64,000 bases of DNA, taken from positions 1,798,001 through 1,862,000 of the forward strand of contig NZ_CP119520.1 of the NCBI RefSeq assembly GCF_029223865.1, given 5' to 3'. A model generated the notes under the pieces. That model was given only the letters and a program-made list of their open reading frames with translations, was not told where the DNA came from and did not search any database. Each line of letters opens with the position of its first letter. Positions within the stretch are counted from its first letter, which is position 1. Source of the stretch: Telluria mixta. GTDB taxonomy: Bacteria > Pseudomonadota > Gammaproteobacteria > Burkholderiales > Burkholderiaceae_D. Positions 1 through 8,774 of the stretch are shown here, piece by piece. Both the position numbers and the translations under genes were made by a program.

Positions 1-435
1 CTTGACCGGCACGTTGTCGATGCGGGTGATCAGGTCGCCGGCCTTGATGCCGGCGCGGTAGGCGGGCGACTCCTCGATGGGCGAGACGATCTTGACATAG
101 CCGTCTTCCATCGCGACCTCGATGCCGAGGCCGACGAAGCGGCCCTGCACCTCTTCGCGCATCTCGGTGAAATCCTTCTGGTCCAGGTAGACGGAATGCG
201 GATCGAGCGAATTCACCATGCCGGCGATGGCGTCCGACAGCAGCTTCTTGTCGTCGACCTTCTCGACGTAATCGCTCTTGATGAGGGCATAGACATCGGC
301 CAGCTGGCGCAGCTCGTCCAGCGGCAGGGGCGCGTCGCCGCCTTTTTGCGCCAGCGCCGAGTACTGGACCGAGACGGCCACCCCGGCCACCATGCCGAGG
401 CCGATCAGACCGAGGTTCTTGAGTTTCTTGCCCAT
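1..435 (-). CDS. ctpA: S41 C-terminal processing peptidase, N-terminal part
   Basis: Periplasmic carboxyl-terminal processing protease (CtpA/Prc family, MEROPS S41), cut off by the window edge; only the first 145 residues are present. Residues 1-29 form a short membrane anchor or signal segment. A helical N-terminal region follows, with the family's LDPHSVYLD signature at about residues 77-85. The start of a PDZ domain (GLGIEV..., then an AGIKAGD loop) lies at about 100-145. The Ser/Lys catalytic part would lie beyond position 1. The ATG at 435 follows an AGGGA ribosome site and lies 28 bases after the envC stop. This makes it the third gene of a gpmA-envC-ctpA operon, an order common in betaproteobacteria and one that links it to septal peptidoglycan turnover. 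Confidence 0.9.
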   Translation of the reverse strand, partial: MGKKLKNLGLIGLGMVAGVAVSVQYSALAQKGGDAPLPLDELRQLADVYALIKSDYVEKVDDKKLLSDAIAGMVNSLDPHSVYLDQKDFTEMREEVQGRFVGLGIEVAMEDGYVKIVSPIEESPAYRAGIKAGDLITRIDNVPVK

Positions 436-463
436 GCTGTTCCCTGGATTGTGCTTCCGGAAA

Positions 464-1942
464 TTAGAACCTGATCCAGCTCGAAGGATCGAACGCTTTT
501 CCGAGATGCCTGAGCTCGAAGTATAGCCCCGATTCCTCGTTGCCGCCGGTATTGCCGGCGCTGGCGATGACGTCGCCAGGCTTGACGGCGTCGCCTGCCT
601 GTTTCACCAAAGTCTGGTTGTTGCCGTAGATCGACAGGTACTCGCCGCCGTGGTTAATGATGATCAGGTTGCCGTAGCCGCGCATCCAGTTGGCGAACAC
701 GACACGGCCCGCCGCGATGGCGCGTACGTCGGTCCCTTCCGGGGCCTTGATGAACATGCCGCGCCACGTCGGACCGTCGCCGCGCTTGGCGCCGAAACGG
801 GCTGCGATCTTGCCGGAGATCGGTGCCGGCAGGCGGCCGCGCAGGCTTTCGAATGCGCCGCTCGGCAGGTCGGCGGCCAGTGCGGTGTCGGCCGTGCGCT
901 GCGGTGCCTCCTGTTTTTGCGGCGGTTCTTCCGCCACCCGCGTGTCTTCCGGCTCGGGCTTCGGCGGCGGCAACGGTTTCACGGGTTTGCCGGTCTTCGC
1001 CGCTTCCTTGGCCGCTTCGCGCGCCAGGCGTTCGCGTTCTTCGCGCTGCGCCTTGGCCCGCGCCAGTGCACGTTCTTTCGCTTCGGCGGCCGCTTTTGCG
1101 CGCGCGGCAGCCAGTTCCTGCTGCCGCTTGCGCTCGGCGGCAGCGGCGATTTCCTGTTCGCGGATCAGGCGCGTCAGGCGGTCGACGAGGCCGCTCATGC
1201 GCTGCTCGTCCTGTTCCAGGCGGCTCGCCTGCTTGCGCTGGTCCGTCAGCTTGCTCGACAGATTCGCCAGCAGGGTGGCGCGCTTGGCCTTTTCCTTTTC
1301 GAGCAGGGCCTTCTGCGACTTCTGCTCTTGTGCGATTTCTTCCAGCTCATCCTTGGCGTTCTGCGTCTCGGCGTGGTTCGCCTCGACGGCCGCCAGGTTC
1401 GCGCGCAGGGAATTCAGCAGTTTCGCCTGCGCCTGCGATACGTAGGCCATCATCTGCAGGTCGCGGTTGATCCGGTTCGGATTGTCACCGGACAGCAGCA
1501 GCTTGATGCGGTCCTCGTTGCCGGCGACATAGTGTTCGCGCAACAGCTTCGCCAGTTGGCGCTTCTGGGCCGCGATGGTGTCGCCGAGTCTCGCCTCTTC
1601 GGTGGCGAGATCCTTCAGTTTGGTGTTAGTGGCAGCCTGCTCGTCCGCGAGTTCGCGCAGCGAACGGTTGGCGTCGGAGATCGCCTCTTCCGATTCCGCC
1701 AGCTCGTCGGCCGCATCTTCCTTTTCGCTCTCGGTGCGGCTGATGTCCTTCTTGAGCGCACTGAGCTTTTGTTGGATACCGGCGCGCGCCGCCTCGGCGG
1801 CGGCCTTCTCCTTGCTGCGCGTGGTCTGGCGCGGCGCCGCCTGCACGCTGCCGAAGGCGAACGCGCAGGCCAGCAGGCCGCATACCAGCTTGCCGCGGGC
1901 GGACAGGCCCGCGGACGTCGACTTCACGAAGGAAAAACGCAA
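464..1942 (-). CDS. envC: Murein hydrolase activator EnvC-like (degenerate M23 peptidase)
   Basis: 492 residues. An N-terminal signal peptide ends near residue 35 (cleavage after VQA). A long coiled coil with two charged Ala/Glu/Lys/Arg-rich stretches covers about 40-310, then a Pro-rich linker, then a C-terminal LytM/M23 fold at about 375-492. The zinc ligands expected of an active M23 peptidase are absent: the site reads RGMFIKAPEG where an HxxxD would sit, and ELRHLG where HxH would be partly conserved. That is the pattern of EnvC, which activates amidases at the division septum instead of cutting peptidoglycan. It starts 3 bases after the gpmA stop and is probably co-transcribed with gpmA and ctpA. 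Family assignment is firm; the activator role is inferred from the missing metal site. Confidence 0.85.
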   Translation of the reverse strand: MRFSFVKSTSAGLSARGKLVCGLLACAFAFGSVQAAPRQTTRSKEKAAAEAARAGIQQKLSALKKDISRTESEKEDAADELAESEEAISDANRSLRELADEQAATNTKLKDLATEEARLGDTIAAQKRQLAKLLREHYVAGNEDRIKLLLSGDNPNRINRDLQMMAYVSQAQAKLLNSLRANLAAVEANHAETQNAKDELEEIAQEQKSQKALLEKEKAKRATLLANLSSKLTDQRKQASRLEQDEQRMSGLVDRLTRLIREQEIAAAAERKRQQELAAARAKAAAEAKERALARAKAQREERERLAREAAKEAAKTGKPVKPLPPPKPEPEDTRVAEEPPQKQEAPQRTADTALAADLPSGAFESLRGRLPAPISGKIAARFGAKRGDGPTWRGMFIKAPEGTDVRAIAAGRVVFANWMRGYGNLIIINHGGEYLSIYGNNQTLVKQAGDAVKPGDVIASAGNTGGNEESGLYFELRHLGKAFDPSSWIRF

Positions 1943-1945
1943 GAC

Positions 1946-2692
1946 TTACTTCGCCTTCCCTTGGTTGGCCACGGCGGCCATGGCGGCCTCGATCGCTGCC
2001 TGGTCGCCCAGGTAGTAATGACGGATCGGCTTCAGGTCCGCGTCCAGTTCATACACGAGCGGGGTGCCGTTCGGGATGTTCAGGCCGACGATGTCCGTGT
2101 CGCTGATGTTGTCCAGCATTTTGATCACGGCGCGCAGGCTGTTGCCGTGGGCCGAGATCAGGATCTGCTTGCCGGCGCGGATGGCCGGGGCGATTTCCTC
2201 GTCCCAGGCCGGCATCACGCGGGCGACGGTATCCTTGAGGCATTCGGTCAGCGGGATCTGAGCCTTGTCGAGGCCAGCATAGCGCGGATCATTGAAGGAC
2301 GTGCGCGGATCGTTGGCTTCCAGGGCCGGCGGCGGCGTGTCGTAGCTGCGGCGCCACACGAGCACCTGCTCGTCGCCGAACTTGGCGGCGGTTTCGCCCT
2401 TGTCCAGGCCCTGCAGCGCGCCGTAGTGACGCTCGTTCAGGCGCCAGTCGTTCTTGACTGGCAGCCACATCATGTCCATCTCGTCCATGGCCAGCCACAG
2501 GGTGCGGATCGCACGTTTCAGGACCGAGGTATAGGCCAGGTCGAAGGTGAAGCCGGCTTCCTTCAGCAGGCGGCCGGCCAGCCTGGCTTCGTTGACGCCT
2601 TTTTCGGTCAGGTCGACATCGGTCCAGCCGGTGAAGCGGTTCTCGAGGTTCCAGGTGGACTCGCCGTGGCGCATGAATACGATTTTGTACAT
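1946..2692 (-). CDS. gpmA: 2,3-bisphosphoglycerate-dependent phosphoglycerate mutase
   Basis: Interconverts 3- and 2-phosphoglycerate in cytoplasmic glycolysis. The 248-residue length matches the E. coli enzyme. The phosphohistidine signature RHGES sits at residues 8-12 (His9 accepts the phosphate), followed by the substrate loop [10 protein letters not shown]. Glu87 (NERHYG) and the second catalytic His182 (SAHGNS) are present. It is the first gene of the gpmA-envC-ctpA operon and is divergent from the rhodanese gene, with 95 bases between them. Confidence 0.96.
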   Translation of the reverse strand: MYKIVFMRHGESTWNLENRFTGWTDVDLTEKGVNEARLAGRLLKEAGFTFDLAYTSVLKRAIRTLWLAMDEMDMMWLPVKNDWRLNERHYGALQGLDKGETAAKFGDEQVLVWRRSYDTPPPALEANDPRTSFNDPRYAGLDKAQIPLTECLKDTVARVMPAWDEEIAPAIRAGKQILISAHGNSLRAVIKMLDNISDTDIVGLNIPNGTPLVYELDADLKPIRHYYLGDQAAIEAAMAAVANQGKAK

Positions 2693-2787
2693 AGGTGCTT
2701 TAGCTTTATAGGAAAAAAGTGAGCAGGAAATACCGATCCGACTTCTATTTTATAATGCGATGATTCAGTTCAACCAACGGAACCTTC
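2693..2787. promoter_or_regulatory. Divergent promoter region gpmA / rhodanese
   Basis: A 95-base AT-rich spacer between divergent genes. A perfect -10 hexamer TATAAT lies at 2751-2756 on the plus strand, about 30 bases before the GTG start of the rhodanese gene. I see no good -35 at 17 bases from it. The minus-strand promoter for gpmA should lie in the same spacer, but I cannot place it. Confidence 0.45.
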
Positions 2788-3192
2788 GTGAATTTCATCA
2801 TCGACCATTACATCACTGTCGCGATCGCTGTCCTGTCGGGGGGTGCCCTGCTGTGGTTGTCGCTGGCGCCGCGTGGCCGCCTGGCCTCGCCGCTGCAGGC
2901 CACCCAGATGCTCAACCGGGGTAAATCCACCGCCGTGATCGATGTGCGCGGCGCCGACGCGTTTGCCGCGGGGCACCTGCGCGACGCGAAACACATTCCG
3001 CTGGCAGACTTGGGCAATCGCACCGGCGAGCTGGACAAGTCGAAAATCAAGACCATCGTTGTCGTCGACCAGGACGGCAAACACGCCGATAAAGCGGCGC
3101 GCCTGTTGAAAGCGGCAGGGTTCGAAGATATCTATGGCCTGGAAGGCGGCATCGCGGCCTGGACGGCTGCCGGCCTGCCCCTGATCAAATAA
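2788..3192 (+). CDS. Membrane-anchored rhodanese-like protein, active-site Cys replaced
   Basis: 134 residues from a GTG start preceded by ACGGAA. One N-terminal transmembrane helix (about 8-27) is followed by a single rhodanese domain (about 37-133). The domain has the IDVRG and GHLRDAKHIPL motifs. The active-site loop reads VVDQDGKHADKAA, so Asp94 stands where catalytic rhodaneses carry the persulfide-forming Cys. It is therefore probably not a sulfurtransferase. The order rhodanese-grxC-secB-gpsA matches yibN-grxC-secB-gpsA of E. coli, where the yibN product is likewise uncharacterised. The grxC start is 16 bases downstream. Confidence 0.85.
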   Translation: MNFIIDHYITVAIAVLSGGALLWLSLAPRGRLASPLQATQMLNRGKSTAVIDVRGADAFAAGHLRDAKHIPLADLGNRTGELDKSKIKTIVVVDQDGKHADKAARLLKAAGFEDIYGLEGGIAAWTAAGLPLIK

Positions 3193-3208
3193 TTTGAAAG
3201 GAATTGCC

Positions 3209-3478
3209 ATGACAGCCCATGTTGTCCTCTATCACACCGCAAGCTGCCCCTACTGCGTGCGCGCCGAGCGCCTGCTGGAAGCCAAGGGCGTGACCGACAT
3301 CGAACGCATCCGCGTCGACCTCGATCCGGAACAGCGCGCCATCATGATGCAGCGCACGGGCCGCCGCACGGTGCCGCAGATCTACGTGGGCGACACCCAC
3401 GTGGGCGGATTCGACGACCTGTACGCACTCGACCAGGCGGGCCGCCTGGATCCGCTGCTGAAGGGCGCAGCAGCCTGA
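3209..3478 (+). CDS. grxC: Glutaredoxin 3
   Basis: 89-residue class I dithiol glutaredoxin that reduces disulfides and glutathione adducts with GSH. The active site CPYC occupies residues 13-16. The TVPQIYVGDTHVGG stretch (cis-Pro and glutathione-binding loop) is present. The start at 3209 is chosen because AAAGGA lies 6-11 bases upstream; a TTG 15 bases earlier in frame would place the ribosome site inside the coding region. It lies in the same operon as the rhodanese gene, just upstream of the secB leader. Confidence 0.93.
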   Translation: MTAHVVLYHTASCPYCVRAERLLEAKGVTDIERIRVDLDPEQRAIMMQRTGRRTVPQIYVGDTHVGGFDDLYALDQAGRLDPLLKGAAA

Positions 3479-3530
3479 CGGGTGCCGGCTTGTCAGGGCC
3501 CCCGGCAAGCTACTGAAACCGAATTGGTTT

Positions 3531-3539
3531 TGATACAAT
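3531..3539 (+). promoter_or_regulatory. Possible extended -10 promoter for secB
   Basis: TGATACAAT fits the extended -10 pattern TGnTANAAT. It lies about 200 bases before secB, with no clear -35. A transcript from here would carry the structured element at 3589-3643 in its leader. Not tested; read-through from grxC is also possible. Confidence 0.35.
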
Positions 3540-3588
3540 TGCCGGCGCCTTTAAGGGGATCGTTGAAAACCGTCGCGAGCGGCAGCAG

Positions 3589-3643
3589 TGTTGGTCGAGA
3601 AGCGCAGCTGTACGAGTAGTACAGCGAGCATCGCAGGCCAACA
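3589..3643. repeat. Nested inverted repeat in the grxC-secB spacer
   Basis: An outer pair TGTTGG (3589-3594) / CCAACA (3638-3643) encloses a perfect inner hairpin, CTGTAC (3608-3613), loop GAGTA, GTACAG (3619-3624). The flanks carry a GGGGATCGTTGAAAACC block at about 3555-3571 and a looser GGTTTGCAGGGATTTCC at about 3659-3675, which could be remnants of longer terminal arms. The layout resembles a dispersed intergenic repeat or a structured RNA leader. I saw no second copy in this window. Confidence 0.5.
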
Positions 3644-3737
3644 ATGCAACGCGCAGTAGGTTTGCAGGGATTTCCTGTCAAGCACCTTGAATGGCAGGAT
3701 GTTGCCATTCTTTTTAAAAATTACACGAAAGCGTTCC

Positions 3738-4211
3738 ATGGCTGACGAAAACCTGCAACCCGTATTCCAAATCCAGCGTATCTACCTGAAGGATCTGTCG
3801 CTGGAACAACCGAATTCCCCGGCGATCTTCCTGGAGCAGGAAGCCCCGACCATCGAGGTCTCGCTGGACGTCGGCGCCGAAGGCATTGCCGATGGCATCT
3901 ACGAATCGACCGTCACCATCACCGTGACCGCCAAGGTCAAGGACAAAGTCGCCTTCCTGGCCGAAGGCAAGCAAGCAGGTATCTTCGAAGCCCGTAACAT
4001 CCCGGCCGAGCAGATGGATCCGCTGCTGGGCATCGGTTGCCCGAACATCATCTATCCGTACCTGCGTGCGAACATCGCCGACGTGATCACCCGTGCCGGT
4101 TTCCCGCCGGTCCACCTGGCCGAGATCAACTTCGAAGTGTTCTACCAGCAGCGCCGCCAGGCGCTGGCCGAGCAGGCTGCCGCTGCAGGCACGCCGGCTG
4201 GCAACCAGTAA
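3738..4211 (+). CDS. secB: Protein-export chaperone SecB
   Basis: 157-residue tetrameric chaperone that keeps preproteins unfolded and hands them to SecA. Typical SecB features are visible: the N-terminal [19 protein letters not shown] stretch, the acidic EVSLDVGAE strand, and the C-terminal part with [20 protein letters not shown] and [12 protein letters not shown]. The start is set at ATG 3738; an in-frame ATG at 3687 would add a non-homologous tail. It sits in the grxC-secB-gpsA order also found in E. coli. Confidence 0.96.
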   Translation: MADENLQPVFQIQRIYLKDLSLEQPNSPAIFLEQEAPTIEVSLDVGAEGIADGIYESTVTITVTAKVKDKVAFLAEGKQAGIFEARNIPAEQMDPLLGIGCPNIIYPYLRANIADVITRAGFPPVHLAEINFEVFYQQRRQALAEQAAAAGTPAGNQ

Positions 4212-4309
4212 TATCCCGGGCGTCCTGCTCTGCCCGTCCCGGGCGGGGCCGGACGCCTTGTTTCTTTGACGCGCTGCCGATGCCGGCAGACACGTCTTCA
4301 AAGGCCCAC

Positions 4310-4765
4310 ATGCGCCCCATCCGCTTCCGCCATCGTCTCATCGCAGGCAGTTTGCTGCTGCTGGCATCGTGCGCGGCCGCCGCGTTCGATTTCAAGACGG
4401 TCGGCGCGCATGCCGTGATCCTGTACGACGCCCCGTCCACCCGCAGCGGCAAGCTGTACGTCGCCCCCAGCGGCATGCCGGTCGAGGTCGTCCTCAGCTA
4501 CGGCGACTGGGTCAAGGTGCGTGACGCCACCGGCGACATGGCCTGGACCGAAGCGAAAAACCTGTCGGCCAAGCGCAACGTCATCGTGCGCGTCGCCTCC
4601 GCCAAGGTGCGCTCGGCGCCCGACGACAACGCATCCGTCGTGATGACGGCCGAAAAGAACGTCCTGCTCGAGCTCGTCGATCCGGAAGCCGGTACCTGGG
4701 TGCGGGTACGCCACCGCGACGGCACCAGCGGTTACGTCAAGGCCTCCGACATCTGGGGCATCTAG
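4310..4765 (+). CDS. SH3-domain periplasmic protein
   Basis: 151 residues. The N-terminal signal peptide ([19 protein letters not shown]) ends near residue 25; the Cys before the Ala run could be a lipobox but is not canonical. Two bacterial SH3 (SH3b, DUF1058-like) repeats follow at about 28-85 and 92-150, with the recurring [17 protein letters not shown] and [17 protein letters not shown] patterns. Such proteins usually bind peptidoglycan or partner proteins in the periplasm; the ligand here is unknown. The ATG at 4310 is chosen because AAAGG precedes it by five bases. It lies between secB and gpsA, 16 bases before gpsA, so it is probably in that operon. Confidence 0.8.
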   Translation: MRPIRFRHRLIAGSLLLLASCAAAAFDFKTVGAHAVILYDAPSTRSGKLYVAPSGMPVEVVLSYGDWVKVRDATGDMAWTEAKNLSAKRNVIVRVASAKVRSAPDDNASVVMTAEKNVLLELVDPEAGTWVRVRHRDGTSGYVKASDIWGI

Positions 4766-4781
4766 CCCGTCTTTCCATACC

Positions 4782-5810
4782 ATGCACGAACCGAAACCAC
4801 CCCAAAAGATCACCGTCCTCGGTGCCGGCGCCTGGGGCACGGCGGTAGCGATCGCGCTCGCCGCGCGCCACGACGTCCTGCTGTGGGGACGCAATCCCGC
4901 GCAGATGGCGCAAGCCGCCAGCGCGCGCGAAAACACCGAATACCTGCCCGGCTTCCCATTTCCGGAGGGCCTGGACGTCACGGCCGACTTCGATGCGGCC
5001 GTCGCCCATGTCGTGAACGCCGCCGGTGAGGCGCCGCTGCTGATCGCGGCTTGCCCGGTAGCCGGCCTGCGCCCCCTGCTGCAGCAACTGAAGGGCCGCG
5101 CCATTCCGAACATCGTCTGGCTGTGCAAGGGCTTCGAATACGAGACCGGCCTGCTGCCGCACCAGGTCGTACGCGAGGTGCTGGGCGATGCCGTACCGGC
5201 TGCCGCATTGTCGGGCCCGTCGTTCGCGCAGGAAGTGGCGCGCGGCCTGCCGTGCGCGCTGACGGTCGCATCGACTGATAAAGCACTGCGCGACCGCGTC
5301 GTTGCCCTGGTACACGGCGGCAATATGCGCGTGTATTCCTGCGATGACATGGTCGGCGTGGAAGTGGGCGGTGCCGTCAAGAACATCCTTGCCATCGCCA
5401 CCGGCACGGCCGACGGCCTCGGCCTGGGCCTGAATGCGCGCGCCGCGCTGATTACGCGCGGCCTCGCGGAAATCACCCGCCTCGGCACGGCGCTGGGCGG
5501 CCATGCCGGCACCTTCATGGGCCTCACGGGGATGGGCGACCTGATCCTGACGTGCACGGGCGATCTGTCGCGCAACCGCCGCGTCGGCCTGGCACTGGCC
5601 CAGGGCAAGCCGCTCGACACGATCGTCCGGGAACTCGGCCACGTGGCCGAAGGCGTGCCCTGCGCCAAGGCCGTCCGCGAGCTGGCGGCCAGGCTGGGCG
5701 TGGAGATGCCGATCACCAATGCGGTGGCCGGCGTGCTGTTCGATGGCGATTCCGCCAGCGACATGGTGACCAGGCTGCTGGCGCGCGATCCGCGCGACGA
5801 GCTGGCCTGA
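4782..5810 (+). CDS. gpsA: NAD(P)-dependent glycerol-3-phosphate dehydrogenase
   Basis: 342 residues. Reduces dihydroxyacetone phosphate to sn-glycerol-3-phosphate for phospholipid synthesis. The dinucleotide-binding signature GAGAWGTA is at residues 14-21. [13 protein letters not shown] and the catalytic-lysine region [15 protein letters not shown] are intact, and [14 protein letters not shown] matches the C-terminal domain signature. The length is normal for the family. Last gene of the rhodanese-grxC-secB-SH3-gpsA run; convergent with the cupin gene, with only 8 bases between stops. Confidence 0.96.
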   Translation: MHEPKPPQKITVLGAGAWGTAVAIALAARHDVLLWGRNPAQMAQAASARENTEYLPGFPFPEGLDVTADFDAAVAHVVNAAGEAPLLIAACPVAGLRPLLQQLKGRAIPNIVWLCKGFEYETGLLPHQVVREVLGDAVPAAALSGPSFAQEVARGLPCALTVASTDKALRDRVVALVHGGNMRVYSCDDMVGVEVGGAVKNILAIATGTADGLGLGLNARAALITRGLAEITRLGTALGGHAGTFMGLTGMGDLILTCTGDLSRNRRVGLALAQGKPLDTIVRELGHVAEGVPCAKAVRELAARLGVEMPITNAVAGVLFDGDSASDMVTRLLARDPRDELA

Positions 5811-5818
5811 TCCTGGGA

Positions 5819-6190
5819 TTACGGCGCGGGCGTATTCCGCGTCGGCCCACCCGTGTTATCACCCGGATGCAGCAGGATGGTCAGCAACGCGACCGCATCC
5901 TGGTTGGCCTGGATCGCATGCGGTTCGCCGCCGGCGAGATAAACCATCTCGTTCGGCCGCAGGATCGTCGTGCGGCCGTGGGCCTGGAACGCGATCTCGC
6001 CTTCCAGGCACAACAAGGTCATCTCCCCTTCGACCCAATGCTCCGGCATCGGTTTTTCCTTCGGTATCACGAGCCGGATCAACTCCATGTGATCCGTCTT
6101 GATCAGCGCGATCGAGGTGAAATTCGCGATGTCGTCTTCGCCCCGCTGGAGTGCGATCCGCTCACCCGAGACTGCGTGGTGCAACGCCAT
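5819..6190 (-). CDS. Small cupin-domain protein
   Basis: 123 residues covering a single cupin beta-barrel. The first motif region reads PEHWVEGEMTLLCLEGEIAF and the second PNEMVYLAGGEPHAIQA. Only some of the metal-ligand histidines of the classical motif are present (one His in each region), so metal binding is uncertain. No signal peptide, so probably cytoplasmic. Function cannot be assigned; such proteins are usually small sensors or isomerase-like enzymes. It lies 12 bases downstream of the DUF2461 gene and may be co-transcribed with it. Confidence 0.75.
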   Translation of the reverse strand: MALHHAVSGERIALQRGEDDIANFTSIALIKTDHMELIRLVIPKEKPMPEHWVEGEMTLLCLEGEIAFQAHGRTTILRPNEMVYLAGGEPHAIQANQDAVALLTILLHPGDNTGGPTRNTPAP

Positions 6191-6202
6191 GTGTGACTCC
6201 CT

Positions 6203-6889
6203 TTACTCTTCGAATGTCTGCGGCACCCCGCGCAGCCAGTTGACGAGCGCGGTGGCGTCCTTGAAACCCTGCGCGAGTTGCGGCACGAGCTTGTCCGGGG
6301 CGTTGATGTCCAGCTTCTCTTCCTTCCAGACGAAATAGCTCTTCAGCTTCAGGTATTCGACCAGCGGATGGTTCGGATCGAATCCCTTCGGCGGGCGTTG
6401 CAGCTTGTCTTCCGGCTGCAGGTCGCCATACGCCTCGCGCAGATGTTTATTCTTCAACATTTTGGCGAAACCTGTCGCATCGTTGACGACGTGCTCGCGA
6501 ATCGCCTTCAAACGCGCCGCCGGCGGCAGGTATTCGCCGGCACCGTACAGCAACGTACCGTCCGCTTCGATGTGGAAATAATAGGTCGGCCCACCCCCTT
6601 CGCTGGGCCGGCGCTTGTTGCCGGGTGCGATCCCTGCCGAGAAATGCGTTTTATAGGGCGTCTTGTCGTGCGAAAAGCGCGTATCGCGCTGGAAGCGGAA
6701 CATCGCCTTCTTCGGGTCGCAGGCGACGACCTGCTTGTCGAACCGGCCAATCTCCTTGATCAGTTCCGTCAGCACTTCGAGGAATTCGACCCGCAGGATG
6801 TCGTAGCGGGGCTTGTTCATGATGAACCACGGCCGGGTGTTGTTCTCTTTGAGTTCGCTAAGGAATTGCGTCAGGTCGCGCAGGTGCAT
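6203..6889 (-). CDS. DUF2461 / TIGR02453 family protein
   Basis: 228 residues of the DUF2461 family (TIGR02453), recognised from the N-terminal FLSELKENNTRPWF motif, the FRFQRDTRFSHDKTPYKTH segment, and the later DLQPEDKLQRPPKGFDPNHP segment. The family is widespread and uncharacterised biochemically. No signal peptide or membrane helix is seen. The start codon overlaps no neighbour; the next gene upstream (Do-type protease) is on the same strand, with its stop 26 bases away. Confidence 0.85.
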   Translation of the reverse strand: MHLRDLTQFLSELKENNTRPWFIMNKPRYDILRVEFLEVLTELIKEIGRFDKQVVACDPKKAMFRFQRDTRFSHDKTPYKTHFSAGIAPGNKRRPSEGGGPTYYFHIEADGTLLYGAGEYLPPAARLKAIREHVVNDATGFAKMLKNKHLREAYGDLQPEDKLQRPPKGFDPNHPLVEYLKLKSYFVWKEEKLDINAPDKLVPQLAQGFKDATALVNWLRGVPQTFEE

Positions 6890-6915
6890 AAAGGGGGTCC
6901 AAATGAGCCAAATAA

Positions 6916-8052
6916 TCAGGGGGTCTGGCGCGGACGACGGCCGACGGTCACGGCGATGGTCGTCTCGCGGTTCTTGCGCATCACCGTCATGTTGGCCTTG
7001 CCGCCGGGCGGCAGGTCGGCGATGAGGTTCATCATGTCGTTGGTGCTGCCGACTTTCTTGCCTTCGACGGCCAGCAGGATATCGCCCGGGCGCATACCCG
7101 CGCGGTCGGCCGGCCCGCCGCGCACGACGCCGGCGATGATGGCGCCGCGGTCGCGCGGGAGCCCGAAGCTGTCGGCAATCTCGGGCGTAATGTCCTGCGA
7201 TTCGACGCCAATCCAGCCGCGCACGACCTGGCCATGCTTGATGATGGAGTCGAGCACCGTCTTCGCCGTCGACACGGGAATCGCGAAGCCGATCCCGACC
7301 GAACCGCCCGTCTGCGAATAAATGGCCGAGTTGATGCCCAGCAGGTTCCCGCGCGTATCGACGAGCGCGCCACCCGAGTTGCCGAAGTTGATGGCGGCAT
7401 CCGTCTGGATGAAATTCTCGAAGTGGTTGATGTGCAGGTTATTGCGTCCCAGTGCGGAGATGATGCCGAGCGTGACGGTCTGGCCGACGCCGAACGGATT
7501 GCCGATCGCCAGCACGACGTCGCCCACGCGCGCCTGCTCAGGGTCGCCCAGCACGATCACGGGCAATTTATCCGCCTTGATGCGGATGACGGCGAGGTCG
7601 GTTTCCGGATCGGTGCCAACGACGCTGGCGGCCGACTTGCGCCCGTCCGCGAGGCCGACCTCGATCTCGTCGGCGCCTTCCACGACGTGGTAATTGGTCA
7701 GGATATAGCCGTCGCCGCTGACGATCACGCCGGAGCCCAGGCTGGCCATCTGTTCCTGCGGCGGCATCTTGTCGCCGAAAAACCGTTTGAAGAACGGATC
7801 CTTCAGCAGCGGATGGGTTTCGCGCAACGCCTTGCTGGTGAGAATGTTGACGACGGCCGGCATGGCGCGGCCGGCGGCGTCGCGGTAGCTGGCCGGCGCG
7901 GGGCCGCCGCCCGGTGCCTGCAGCACGGGCACTACCCCGCCGACCTGCGTCGGCGCGCGCCCCGTCCACGCCGGCCGCAGCGCCGCGATCACGACATAGA
8001 TGCCGAGGGCAATCGTGACGGTTTGCGCGAACAGCAGCCAGTAGCGGCGCAT
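6916..8052 (-). CDS. Do/DegS-type periplasmic serine protease, single PDZ
   Basis: 378 residues. An N-terminal membrane anchor (about 8-25), a trypsin-like domain (about 60-255) with triad His122 (TNYHVV), Asp152 (TDLAV) and Ser226 (GNSGGA), then one PDZ domain (about 270-365). One PDZ plus an uncleaved anchor is the DegS/AlgW layout, not that of DegP, which has two PDZ domains. Such proteases act on misfolded envelope proteins or on an anti-sigma factor; which one applies here cannot be told. It lies next to mscL and upstream of petABC, a common betaproteobacterial order. Confidence 0.9.
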   Translation of the reverse strand: MRRYWLLFAQTVTIALGIYVVIAALRPAWTGRAPTQVGGVVPVLQAPGGGPAPASYRDAAGRAMPAVVNILTSKALRETHPLLKDPFFKRFFGDKMPPQEQMASLGSGVIVSGDGYILTNYHVVEGADEIEVGLADGRKSAASVVGTDPETDLAVIRIKADKLPVIVLGDPEQARVGDVVLAIGNPFGVGQTVTLGIISALGRNNLHINHFENFIQTDAAINFGNSGGALVDTRGNLLGINSAIYSQTGGSVGIGFAIPVSTAKTVLDSIIKHGQVVRGWIGVESQDITPEIADSFGLPRDRGAIIAGVVRGGPADRAGMRPGDILLAVEGKKVGSTNDMMNLIADLPPGGKANMTVMRKNRETTIAVTVGRRPRQTP

Positions 8053-8068
8053 CGGATGGCTCCCGCGA

Positions 8069-8509
8069 CTATCGCTTCAGCGTCAGCGCGTCACGGATTT
8101 CACGCAGCAGGATAACCTCTTCCGACGCGACTACCGCAGCGGCTGCCTGCTGCTCTTCCTCGGCCTTGGTAAACGGCGCGCGCATGCGATTCATCAGCCT
8201 GACCATCTGGAAGATGACGAACGCCAGTATCAGGAAATTCAGCAGGATCGTGAAGAAATTGCCGTACGCGAGCACCGCACCGGCCTTCTTGGCCTCGGCC
8301 AGCGGCAGGCCATACGCCTGGCCGTTGAGCGGAATGTAGTAGCTGGCAAAATCGAGGCCGCCGAACAGCTTGCCGATCGGCGGCATGATGACATCCTGCA
8401 CGAGCGAATCGACGATGCGTCCGAACGCGCCGCCGATGATCACGCCGACCGCCAGGTCGACGACATTGCCCTTCATCGCAAATTTCTTGAACTCTTCCAG
8501 CATCGCCAT
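8069..8509 (-). CDS. mscL: Large-conductance mechanosensitive channel MscL
   Basis: 146-residue inner-membrane channel that opens at high membrane tension after osmotic downshock. The N-terminal helix and first transmembrane helix carry the family signature ([20 protein letters not shown] and on to the pore). The periplasmic loop and second transmembrane helix ([19 protein letters not shown]) follow, and the cytoplasmic C-terminal helix is rich in Glu. Length fits the family. It lies upstream of the Do-type protease with 16 bases between, so co-transcription is likely. Confidence 0.95.
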   Translation of the reverse strand: MAMLEEFKKFAMKGNVVDLAVGVIIGGAFGRIVDSLVQDVIMPPIGKLFGGLDFASYYIPLNGQAYGLPLAEAKKAGAVLAYGNFFTILLNFLILAFVIFQMVRLMNRMRAPFTKAEEEQQAAAAVVASEEVILLREIRDALTLKR

Positions 8510-8673
8510 TGCGGTCCTCCCTTGTGTTTTTTAAAACCTTGTCAGGTTCACAGCGATGATACAGGAAACGTGGCGCGCTCCGGCCCAAGGAGATATCCAT
8601 GTGGTCAAGTGGTCCAAGTCAAAAACGCGCGTTTTGGGGAGTCGCCTGACAATGCAAACGTTTTTTCTTTAAT

Positions 8674-8746
8674 TTGCAAAACTGATCACCTATAATCGAC
8701 TGTTGCAAAAAAGCCTTTTACTGGTTTGCAACGTATTGCATTGCAA
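8674..8746. repeat. TTGCAA repeat cluster upstream of petABC
   Basis: Four copies of the palindromic hexamer TTGCAA (8674, 8703, 8726, 8741) plus one TTGCAT (8736) lie in the 265-base mscL-petA spacer. A perfect TATAAT sits at 8691-8696. No good -35 lies 17 bases before that hexamer. The copies flank the likely -10 and run to 29 bases before the petA start, so they may be regulator half-sites. The rest of the spacer shows nothing else I can name. Confidence 0.4.
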
Positions 8747-8774
8747 CATTTCGCATTTGACGAATGGAGTTGGT

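Noticed and set aside
650..2722. 690-codon plus-strand frame over envC and gpmA
   Set aside because: Shadow of two well-recognised minus-strand genes; low-complexity Arg/Leu/Gln composition.
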